From positions 1 to 64,000 of the forward strand of contig NZ_SEMD01000011.1 of the NCBI RefSeq assembly GCF_004153165.1: DNA of 64,000 nt, given 5' to 3'. The position numbers and the translations under genes were made by a program. The DNA is from Sporolactobacillus sp. THM7-4. GTDB lineage: Bacteria; Bacillota; Bacilli; Bacillales; Sporolactobacillaceae. Below the pieces are notes generated by a model. That model was not told the DNA's origin and did no database searches. It saw only the letters and a program-made list of their open reading frames with translations. How positions within the stretch are numbered: position 1 is the stretch's first letter; the number at the start of each line of letters is the position of its first letter. Positions 17,309 through 24,228 of the stretch are shown in pieces.

Positions 17309-18472
17309 ATGGATTCAAAGATTTATGATGTAATTATTGTCGGAGCAGGTCCTGGTGGCAGCTCACTGGCAGCAAAGCTTGCTGAAGTAGGACTTCATGT
17401 TTTAATTTTAGAGAAGCAAAGTTTTCCACGTTATAAAGTATGTGGAGGCGGGGTTACCAAGAGAGCCCTCCTGAAAATGCCGATTGATATCACACCGATT
17501 ATTCGAGATCAGATCACTTCACTTATCACGGTGGAAGGAAATCATGACATTCAGGAGTTTAAACATAAAACGCCGTTTATTTATATGGTTATGAGAGACG
17601 AATTGGATCAACTACTGGCGAAACATGCCGTTGACTGTGGTGCAGAACTGAAAGAGGATTCCTTCGTTAAAAGAGTGGTCGAGTACGGTGGAAGGGTCGA
17701 TGTATTTACAAGGGATGAGAAATATTCAGGACGGTATTTGGTTGGAGCCGATGGCGTAAACAGTATCGTTGCGAAACAGGTGGGGTTAATGTCGGAACGA
17801 AGGAAAGCTCTGGCATTGGAATATGAATTCAGATGTGACCAGGCAACAAACGCAAAATATAAAAACAAGGTTATCATTGATTATACCAGAGCACCCGATG
17901 GATATATATGGATATTTCCAAAAAATGGAATTCTATCGGCAGGCATCGGTTCTTACTCGTTAAGTCAGAAATTGATGTCGAAATATTTGCTTTCATTTCT
18001 GGACCATCAGGAAATGAGTGGAGATCTGCTGAGCGCGAAGGGATCTTTTTTGTCTGCTGGCGGTACCCGGCAGCCAATCATGACGCAACGAACAGCATTA
18101 ATCGGAGACGCAGCCGGACTGGTCGATTCATTTGCCGGAGAGGGCATCTACTATGCTTTGTGGAGTGCTGAATTACTTTCTGACCATTTAATAAAGTCGA
18201 TCAGGGATAGATATAGTGAAGCATTCTCAACCTATCAAAGAGATGTTGATCTGACAATCATGCCCGAACTCAGTACATTGGATCAGTTTGGCCGGGAATT
18301 TTACAAAAATTCGAAATTGATGCAAAAGATTGTTTCTCGTTTTCCTAAGTTATTAAGCTTAGTTTTTGATGTATTAGAAGGAAAAAGAGATTATAGCAAA
18401 CTGTACAAGAAATTCAATATAGTAAAATCATACGGCCATTTTTTTAATCTTAAAGGCTCCTTTTTCAGTTAA
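17309..18472 (+). CDS. FAD-dependent oxidoreductase, geranylgeranyl-reductase family
   Basis: 387 residues. FAD-binding Rossmann motif DVIIVGAGPGGSSLA at residues 5-19, then the family mark CGGGVTKRAL, and the second FAD motif GDAAGLVDSFAGEGIYYAL. GGR-type flavoproteins reduce isoprenoid double bonds or act as related hydroxylases and reductases; the substrate here is unknown. It starts 136 bp after the membrane-protein gene with only a modest ribosome site (AAGGTTGGAAA), so it may be transcribed separately. Menaquinone or other prenyl lipid modification is a guess. Confidence 0.85.
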   Translation: MDSKIYDVIIVGAGPGGSSLAAKLAEVGLHVLILEKQSFPRYKVCGGGVTKRALLKMPIDITPIIRDQITSLITVEGNHDIQEFKHKTPFIYMVMRDELDQLLAKHAVDCGAELKEDSFVKRVVEYGGRVDVFTRDEKYSGRYLVGADGVNSIVAKQVGLMSERRKALALEYEFRCDQATNAKYKNKVIIDYTRAPDGYIWIFPKNGILSAGIGSYSLSQKLMSKYLLSFLDHQEMSGDLLSAKGSFLSAGGTRQPIMTQRTALIGDAAGLVDSFAGEGIYYALWSAELLSDHLIKSIRDRYSEAFSTYQRDVDLTIMPELSTLDQFGREFYKNSKLMQKIVSRFPKLLSLVFDVLEGKRDYSKLYKKFNIVKSYGHFFNLKGSFFS

Positions 18473-18537
18473 ATCCATTCTAAATACCCATTAATGATAT
18501 TACCGTCATGATGAGGAGTTTTGTTTAAGAAGAAAGC

Positions 18538-18568
18538 TTGATTCTGTACTTTGGTACAGGGTTTATGA
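18538..18568 (+). promoter_or_regulatory. MerR-type promoter/operator (orphaned)
   Basis: -35 TTGATT (18538-18543), then the perfect dyad CTGTAC-TTTG-GTACAG (18544-18559), with the -10 region starting 19 bp after the -35 (TTATGA). The long 19-bp spacer containing a dyad is the hallmark of MerR-controlled mer promoters. It now drives only a gene remnant. Confidence 0.75.
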
Positions 18569-18579
18569 GGTGAAACAGA

Positions 18580-18775
18580 ATGGAGTTACAAATCGGACAG
18601 TTGGCGGAAGAAATACACGTCAACAAAGAAACGATTCAGGACCGTATAGTTCGGACTGACTGTAGAAGATCTTAAGGAAAGTCTTATGCCTTACCTAACC
18701 ATGGCAAAGCTTTGTGATTAGCAGCCCCTTACATTTGAGAAAGATGTATCCAAAGCTTTCTTGTGTGCAGGATGA
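18580..18775 (+). pseudogene. Mercury-resistance operon scar: merR start joined to merA end
   Basis: The first about 20 codons from ATG 18580 (MELQIGQLAEEIHVNKETIQ) are the DNA-binding N-terminus of a MerR regulator. From 18653 a different frame reads GLTVEDLKESLMPYLTMAK, a stop at 18719, then LTFEKDVSKAFLCAG and a stop at 18773. That is the C-terminal end of mercuric reductase MerA, whose tail is normally KDVxKLSCCAG. Everything between (rest of merR, any transport genes, most of merA) is gone, and the tail is further degraded. Not functional. Confidence 0.8.
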
Positions 18776-18800
18776 TGATAGATAAATTGGAAGTATATTG

Positions 18801-18840
18801 AGCCGGACTCCCTTTTATATATAGGGAATCGGCTTTTTTA
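18801..18840 (+). terminator. Terminator after the mer scar
   Basis: Imperfect stem AGCCGGACTCCCT / AGGGAATCGGCT with TTTTTT after it; probably the original mer operon terminator. Confidence 0.8.
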
Positions 18841-19054
18841 CCTTTTTCCTGTCATACATCATTCAAGCCCTGTTCAGATTTGATTTCACCTTTCCTTATG
18901 ACACTTATGGTTTGTATTTGTTATTTCTCCTTCCTTGGTGGTTATCCCTTAGGAGGCCGTTCTACCGTTTTGAACCAGAAAACTCAATGTATAGGCATAG
19001 CATTGGACTAGCAGAAATTGTGGATGCTCATAACGTTCTGGCGCCTTCCCAGGA

Positions 19055-19285
19055 TATATAAAAGAACAGAAAATTGAGTTTTCTGAAGAAAAATATCGGG
19101 AACGTTCTAAAGAAGGAATGACCGTTGTCTTTACGATCATCGACGGACAGGAGATGATTGTTCTGGCTGATCAGATTAGGGAAAGTTCGAGAAAAGCGAT
19201 TCGTAACTTGAAAAAGATAGGTATTGAATCGTTCATGATCCATGATATCAATGTTTACGATACTCGTGGTAAACTGATTTATTGA
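19055..19285 (+). pseudogene. Fragment of a heavy-metal P-type ATPase
   Basis: An open stretch without its own start reads YIKEQKIEFSEEKYRERS, then EGMTVVFTIIDGQEMIVLAD, QIRESSRKAIRNLKKIGIES and FMIHDIN. This matches the nucleotide-binding to hinge region of CopA/CadA-like pumps, where the last part would be the TGDN motif (here HDIN). All membrane segments, CPC and DKTGT are missing. The 18841-19054 bases upstream contain no recognisable remainder. Confidence 0.6.
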
Positions 19286-19302
19286 GTGGGAGGATGTTCT
19301 TT

Positions 19303-19980
19303 ATGAAAAAAACACTGGTGATATTTTTTATATTGTTACTTACCACACCCTTAATAATTACGCATGATAACAACACTATAAAATCAAACGATTTGTTTAA
19401 TTTTATTAAATCACAACATTTTAGAGTGAAGCAGTGGAAAATATACGAAGAAGAAAAACTTGGAACAGCAAAAAATTATAAACAATTCAGAGATATGATT
19501 AATTCCTTAGGGATTAAAGCTGATAGTTCGAATTGGAAGTATGAAAGGGAAGAATTCCATCACTTTCAAGCTGCTGGATTTTATCATGACGGTTCGAGCG
19601 GATTGTATATAGAACGTAAAATTTTAGGTATATATAACAGTGGCCAATATGAAATTACTATGGGTCAAACAGTTACAGGGGATAGTGAAAGTGAATTTAA
19701 ACGTGTGAGGATTGAAAATGTCAGCAAAAAAAATCAAGAGCAATTTTTTTATACCATCATTTCTTCAAGGAAAGAGCATTACACAAATAAAGCAATGGAA
19801 ATTCTTGCAAATAACATTCTAAAGCATTTTTCTGCTAAAAAGTCTGAGGCATTAGTAGAAAATGATTTGATTTCAATTTCAGCAAATTCAAAACTAATCA
19901 ATTCGAGTATTCCTTTAAGAAATAAGAAAAAAATGAACTTACAGGTTGCAGTCCGTACTTTGGGGGGGAGACAACGCTAA
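19303..19980 (+). CDS. ywmB: YwmB-like protein, frameshifted near its C-terminus
   Basis: Begins at ATG 19303 (GTGGGAGG upstream) with a signal peptide or anchor (KKTLVIFFILLLTTPLII). The body resembles YwmB (DUF1779), a predicted extracytoplasmic protein of endospore formers of unknown function, including the typical MNLQVAVRT near the end. The frame stops at 19980 after a run of seven G (19952-19958). With one more G it would continue TLTVGVPIIITDY to a stop at 20015, the expected family C-terminus. So either a one-base deletion or a homopolymer sequencing error. Confidence 0.75.
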   Translation: MKKTLVIFFILLLTTPLIITHDNNTIKSNDLFNFIKSQHFRVKQWKIYEEEKLGTAKNYKQFRDMINSLGIKADSSNWKYEREEFHHFQAAGFYHDGSSGLYIERKILGIYNSGQYEITMGQTVTGDSESEFKRVRIENVSKKNQEQFFYTIISSRKEHYTNKAMEILANNILKHFSAKKSEALVENDLISISANSKLINSSIPLRNKKKMNLQVAVRTLGGRQR

Positions 19981-20137
19981 CAGTAGGAGTACCAATAATT
20001 ATTACTGACTATTAATATTGGTTCATAAATAAAACATTAACGTTTAAAAGCCCTTAATTTCCATCGTATTTAACGATATTATTAATTCTCATCATCACTC
20101 CTTTCTCACTATTCCTATATTTGTTTTCCCTACCCAA

Positions 20138-20183
20138 CGTTTACATATTATCACACGAAATCTACACAATTAACGTTTAAGAT
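20138..20183 (+). promoter_or_regulatory. 11-bp repeat promoter upstream of the C39-like protease
   Basis: Third repeat ATCTACACAAT (20160-20170), second TATCACACGAA (20149-20159), first degenerate (CGTTTACATAT), a 7-bp gap and -10 TAAGAT (20178-20183). Confidence 0.65.
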
Positions 20184-20230
20184 TTTTAAAGTAAATATCC
20201 CACGATATTCAGATTAATACAATAGTATCA

Positions 20231-21064
20231 ATGAATAGCCTGTTTGAGAGAGGTGTTATATTTCTGAAATTAATTAAGCAAATTTGGTTTTTGTATATTA
20301 TCTTATTAATATTCTTAGCCATGACTCTTATATTCTATATATATTCTATTAATAATAAGCAAACTCATTTAATAAGCATCTATTCAAACGCTGTGTTTCA
20401 TCTTCGATCCCTGTTCTCAGACGATGAGAAATCTAGGTCAGTAGAGGTAGATAATGCAAGAATTCAAGAAATTGAATTAGATATTCCGCTTATTAGGCAA
20501 AAACCCAAACTTGCACGTGGTTGTGAAGTAACATCGCTAGCCATGTTATTACAAAGTGCTGGAAAACCTGTAAGTAAAATGACGTTAGCCAAACAAATTC
20601 GCAAAGTTCCCTATATCCAAAATGGTTTACACGGCGACCCCAATGAGGAATTTGTAGGAGAAATGTATGCTTTTAAAAGGCCTGGTTATGGAGTTTATCA
20701 TAAGCCATTGGCTGAGTTGGCAAGTCGATATTTGCCTAATCAAATTGAGGATCAAACAGGAAAACCTTTTGTCTCTATTCTCGACCAATTAAGGAAGGAA
20801 ATTCCGGTTGTTGTGATTACTAATACATCTTTTAAATCATTGCCAAAGAAAAGTTTCATCTCATGGCAAACAAGAAAGGGAAATGTGAAGATAACATTTC
20901 ATGAACATGCTGTTCTAATTACAGGTTTTACTGACGACAAAATATACATAAATAATCCTTTAGGTGGAAAAAATGAAGAGTTAAATCGAAATGATTTTGA
21001 AAAAGCTTGGAGACAAATGGGAAAACAAGCAATCAGTTATAGTATTCCTATGAGAAATAAATAA
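20231..21064 (+). CDS. Membrane-anchored C39-like cysteine peptidase
   Basis: 277 residues from ATG 20231, or 266 if translation begins at CTG 20264, which is the only one with a ribosome site (GAGAGGTG). One N-terminal anchor helix (IWFLYIILLIFLAMTLIFYIY), then an extracellular papain-like domain with catalytic Cys in RGCEVTSLAML, His in HEHAVLITGF and Asn in INNPLG. Related to YvpB-like peptidase_C39_2 proteins, substrate unknown. It is not fused to an ABC transporter, so it is not a bacteriocin exporter. Driven by a repeat promoter. Confidence 0.85.
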   Translation: MNSLFERGVIFLKLIKQIWFLYIILLIFLAMTLIFYIYSINNKQTHLISIYSNAVFHLRSLFSDDEKSRSVEVDNARIQEIELDIPLIRQKPKLARGCEVTSLAMLLQSAGKPVSKMTLAKQIRKVPYIQNGLHGDPNEEFVGEMYAFKRPGYGVYHKPLAELASRYLPNQIEDQTGKPFVSILDQLRKEIPVVVITNTSFKSLPKKSFISWQTRKGNVKITFHEHAVLITGFTDDKIYINNPLGGKNEELNRNDFEKAWRQMGKQAISYSIPMRNK

Positions 21065-21153
21065 AACTGCTCATTTTTGAAAGTTGGGATTATCTTTAGT
21101 GTATTATCAATTCCTATAGTATTTTTTAATTATTGCTTTTTTCAATACATGAT

Positions 21154-21199
21154 TTCTACATATTTTCAACACAAAATCCACATATTTATTGGCTATCAT
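21154..21199 (+). promoter_or_regulatory. Triple 11-bp repeat promoter of the M23 endopeptidase
   Basis: TTCTACATATT (21154-21164), TTCAACACAAA (21165-21175), ATCCACATATT (21176-21186), 7 bp, then -10 TATCAT (21194-21199). The leader to the gene at 21404 is about 200 nt, without a clear second gene. Confidence 0.75.
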
Positions 21200-21403
21200 T
21201 TTTTTAAAAGAAAAAAATATTCAGGGGAGGTTACGTTCGAATAGAATAGGTTACCAATTAACTGATTAAACGAAATAATATTGTCATCGAAACTTGTCGG
21301 AATTTGTCACATGGAATTGTTATGATGCTATCAATTACTTTAGTGGGGGTCTTTCACCTAAAATTCCAAAGAAGAGAGAAGAAGCAAAAGGGGAAAGATA
21401 TTT

Positions 21404-22585
21404 GTGAAAAGAAAATATTTACGCTCAACAATGATTTTGGGTATGGCGTTTTTGATAACAACGGGTTATACAGAAAGCTATGCAAACGCTGCTTCAGAAT
21501 CCCTATTCAATGTGAAACAAGTGGGTGTCAAAAAAAATCAAAGTCTATTATCTAAGCAACGATTGTCTATGAATACTAGACAGCAGGATGTTGTAATTAA
21601 TAGGATTAAAGCATCTGAAAAGCAGATTGAACAAATAAAGATGAATGTGTCTGACAAACAATCTAAACTGGTTGAAAGCGAAACAAAATCAGAATTAATA
21701 AAAGATCAGATTAGACTGCTGACCAAGCAGATCAATATCAGGGATAAATTATTAAAGGGACGTATACGTGCCATGTACATAAATGGAGGAACAATCAGTT
21801 ATCTTGATGTTCTTCTTGGTGCAGATAGTTTTGGAAATTTTCTGGATCGATTATTCGCCTTGAAATTGATTACTGAAACAGATAACAAAATACTGACTGC
21901 TCAAGAGAAAGATAAGAAGGATCAAGTATCAAAACAAAAGATACTAAAACAAGAACTGATAAATCTGAAAAATGGATTGGCAGATCTAAAAAAATTAGAA
22001 AATGATCTACTTCAGAAACAGAAAGATCAAAAAAATGAGTTAGCGTTATTAAGAAAAGAAGCATCCAAAATTAAAGAAAAGTCAATGGATAAGAAGGAAG
22101 AAAAGGACATTGTAAAGGCTCAAACGAGTTCAGCAGAAAATAGAGCATCGACTTTATCATTAAAAAAGTTATCGTTAAACAAATCAGATTTTATTAATCC
22201 TACTCAGGGTTATATCTCATCTGGGTTTGGTAATCGGTCATTTGATAACAGCTTTCATCCAGGAATTGATATAGCTAACAGTGAGGGAACACCAGTTAAG
22301 GCTGCAGCTGACGGAGTAGTTTTCAGAGCGTATCAATCTTCAAGTTATGGAAATACGGTAATGGTTTCCCATCAAATTGTTGGAAAATTGTATACGACGG
22401 TCTATGCTCACCTAAACGCTTATAATGTATCTACAGGTGAACGAGTTACTCAGGGACAAGTGATTGGCGGAATGGGTAATACAGGCGAATCATTTGGGTC
22501 TCATCTGCATTTTGAATTGTATATAGGCCCTTGGACTCCACCACCACATAAAGGGGCAGTTAATCCAGTGAGCTATATTCAATAA
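21404..22585 (+). CDS. Secreted M23 peptidoglycan endopeptidase with coiled coil
   Basis: 393 residues from GTG 21404. Signal peptide (about 1-28, ending YANA), a long Lys/Glu/Gln-rich coiled coil (about 45-240), then a LytM/M23 zinc domain with HPGIDIANSEGTPV, YAHL and HLHFELY, the zinc and catalytic signatures. The architecture is EnvC-like: the coiled coil positions or regulates the hydrolase. It should cleave peptide cross-links in cell-wall peptidoglycan. Repeat-promoter control suggests induction under envelope stress. Confidence 0.92.
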   Translation: MKRKYLRSTMILGMAFLITTGYTESYANAASESLFNVKQVGVKKNQSLLSKQRLSMNTRQQDVVINRIKASEKQIEQIKMNVSDKQSKLVESETKSELIKDQIRLLTKQINIRDKLLKGRIRAMYINGGTISYLDVLLGADSFGNFLDRLFALKLITETDNKILTAQEKDKKDQVSKQKILKQELINLKNGLADLKKLENDLLQKQKDQKNELALLRKEASKIKEKSMDKKEEKDIVKAQTSSAENRASTLSLKKLSLNKSDFINPTQGYISSGFGNRSFDNSFHPGIDIANSEGTPVKAAADGVVFRAYQSSSYGNTVMVSHQIVGKLYTTVYAHLNAYNVSTGERVTQGQVIGGMGNTGESFGSHLHFELYIGPWTPPPHKGAVNPVSYIQ

Positions 22586-22675
22586 AAGCCGTTTGAATTT
22601 CGATTAGATTTTAGTAGAATACAATTATAAAATCAGGTATAGAATAAAAAATTTTTATACTAAGCTTGTAGATAG

Positions 22676-22712
22676 AATGAGCTGTACGGTGGTTTTCATC
22701 AGTGAGCTCATT
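22676..22712 (+). terminator. Possible terminator after the M23 gene
   Basis: Perfect 8-bp stem AATGAGCT / AGCTCATT with a 21-nt loop, followed by an A/T-rich but not T-only stretch. Weak evidence. Confidence 0.4.
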
Positions 22713-22766
22713 ATATTATTATAGCCAATTCAGAGGTGTATCTATTTTATTCAATAGTAATTTCGG

Positions 22767-22795
22767 TTGATAAAATTCTCTGAAGTTGATACAAT
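22767..22795 (+). promoter_or_regulatory. Promoter of the ArsR-family gene, probably giving leaderless mRNA
   Basis: -35 TTGATA (22767-22772), a 17-bp spacer, -10 TACAAT (22790-22795). The expected start of transcription (about 22802) is the A of the ATG itself, and no ribosome site is present upstream. Confidence 0.65.
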
Positions 22796-22801
22796 AGTAT
22801 T

Positions 22802-23098
22802 ATGATTATTAAACTAACAGAAAAACAAGAAGATGAATTAAGAGTAAAAGTTTTTAAGGCTCTATCGGATCCAATCAGATTGGAGATTATTCGATATTTA
22901 AAAAAGGTAAATCGAGGGGTAACTTGTGGTGAAATCGGAGAGATAGTTAAAATGAGTAAATCTGCAGGTTCTTATCATTTTAAAATTCTTCGAGAAGCAG
23001 GATTAATTCTTACACGAAAGCAGTCCAGAGAGAAATATGTTTCTCTTAATTATGATATCTTTGATAAATATGTGACAAAATTTCTAGATTCTCTTTGA
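22802..23098 (+). CDS. ArsR-family winged-helix repressor
   Basis: 98 residues with a single winged-helix domain: VFKALSDPIRLEIIRYLKK, then ITVGEI-type wing helices (VTCGEIGEIVKMSKSAGSYH) and HFKILREAGLIL. It lacks the paired Cys sites of CadC, so a metal ligand is not evident; it may sense a small molecule. The next intact operon downstream is the A-T-TE synthetase operon, separated only by a dead transposase. Operators there contain GTTCAA/TTGAAC arms like those bound by this family, so it is the leading candidate for their repressor. Confidence 0.85.
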   Translation: MIIKLTEKQEDELRVKVFKALSDPIRLEIIRYLKKVNRGVTCGEIGEIVKMSKSAGSYHFKILREAGLILTRKQSREKYVSLNYDIFDKYVTKFLDSL

Positions 23099-23249
23099 AT
23101 TTAGAAATTTTTTGTTTATTGAGAACGCAACTTTCGCAGCTTAATCCTGGTAGGTAAACCCTGATATAGTTGGGTAGTCTGTCAATCTATTGCTGGAGTT
23201 GACAGACGATACACTTCTTGATTGTATTTTTGGTTTCGGCTAAATCTAA

Positions 23250-24050
23250 ATGGAAAAGGTCAAGTAGATGGGTCAGGGCAACGCCCCAATCCAGGGTCCT
23301 TATTTCGTCGCAAGGTTCTTAGAACATGCCGCCTAGTGTCCGTTCGTCCGAACTGCATCGGTTTCGCCAGTCCAGAAAAGAATGAACCGAGTAAATACGA
23401 TTGCTGTATGGCTGATCATGGGGTCATACGACCGTCCCTAAAATTATTTTTGTAGTTTTAGAAAAAATTGGTCGTTTTAAAGAAGAACTCAATGTCCCGT
23501 CTCTTCTTTAGATTCGGATAATTTATATTCCGTCATCGTGCAGTCGGTACTAAAAATGACAATCCAGCGGTCCTGCTGGTAACGGTTTTGTGCGAAAACC
23601 ACTTTGGACGGAATCCAATTGGCAGGGTGGTGCGGATTGAACACAGAATGCCTTTTTGACTGGTGACTGGTTCAGCGAGCCGGAACAGAGGTTTTAATCC
23701 AAACTGTTTCGGTCAACCTGATAACGCTGATTTGTCGCTTTCACTATGCTAATGACATCTAGTCCCTGACAGGTCAGCGCTTTGACCAGCAGCTGCTGTG
23801 TGAACCAATTGTCCATCAGGACATAGGGGGCATGAACCCCCTTGACATCCGTTCCACCATGGCAGGAATTTGATCTGGAGCTATCTGCAAGGCTTTGATC
23901 CGACGTTTGTATCCGGAACACTTCTTGTCGATACCAGCATGAATCCTATTTATCACTGTTTTTTCTAAACTGAGCAGGGAAAAGTTAACGGGGAGAAACG
24001 TGGTTCCGTCTGACCATTCCAGGGTCACGTCCTTATTTTTGAACTGTGAA
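23250..24050 (-). pseudogene. Degenerate IS4-family transposase
   Basis: Minus-strand remnants read in order, with frameshifts and stops: WSDGTTFLPVNFSLL, then SGYKRRIKALQIAPDQIPAM, APYVLMDNWFTQQLLVKAL, VISIVKATNQRYQV, a WIVIFSTDCTM-like segment, and a wreck of the RWDIEVFFK/SYDSMVAHTAIVF region near 23400-23500. This is the DDE core order of IS4-type transposases. No terminal inverted repeats or target duplication could be defined. It separates the ArsR gene from the synthetase operon. Confidence 0.8.
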
Positions 24051-24085
24051 AGTTGATTTGAGAAATATTAAACTAGATAACGTTC

Positions 24086-24205
24086 TTGAAAAGTAAATAT
24101 ATAGGTGGTATACTACATTAAAGTTCAAATGTATTTGTACTATTGAACCATTAATGCATTAGCGGTATAATATATTATAGTTTAAAACAATTTGTACTTT
24201 TGAAC
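24086..24205 (+). promoter_or_regulatory. Tandem promoters and duplicated operator of the synthetase operon
   Basis: Promoter A: TTGAAA (24086-24091), 17 bp, TATACT (24109-24114). Promoter B: TTGAAC (24143-24148), 17 bp, TATAAT (24166-24171). Two 27-bp direct repeats at 24122-24148 and 24179-24205 match at 22 of 27 positions; the first carries inverted arms GTTCAA and TTGAAC. Copy 1 covers the start of promoter A and the -35 of B; copy 2 lies just after the -10 of B. That is a repressor layout. Confidence 0.75.
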
Positions 24206-24228
24206 TGATAAAGGAGATGGGGATAATT

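Noticed and set aside
20231-21064. C39-like protein as a bacteriocin-processing exporter
   Set aside because: There is no ABC transporter domain or precursor peptide gene nearby; the protein has a single anchor helix.
21304-21555. Open frame of 83 codons overlapping the start of the M23 gene
   Set aside because: Reads through the signal-peptide region in another frame and has no ribosome site; a shadow.
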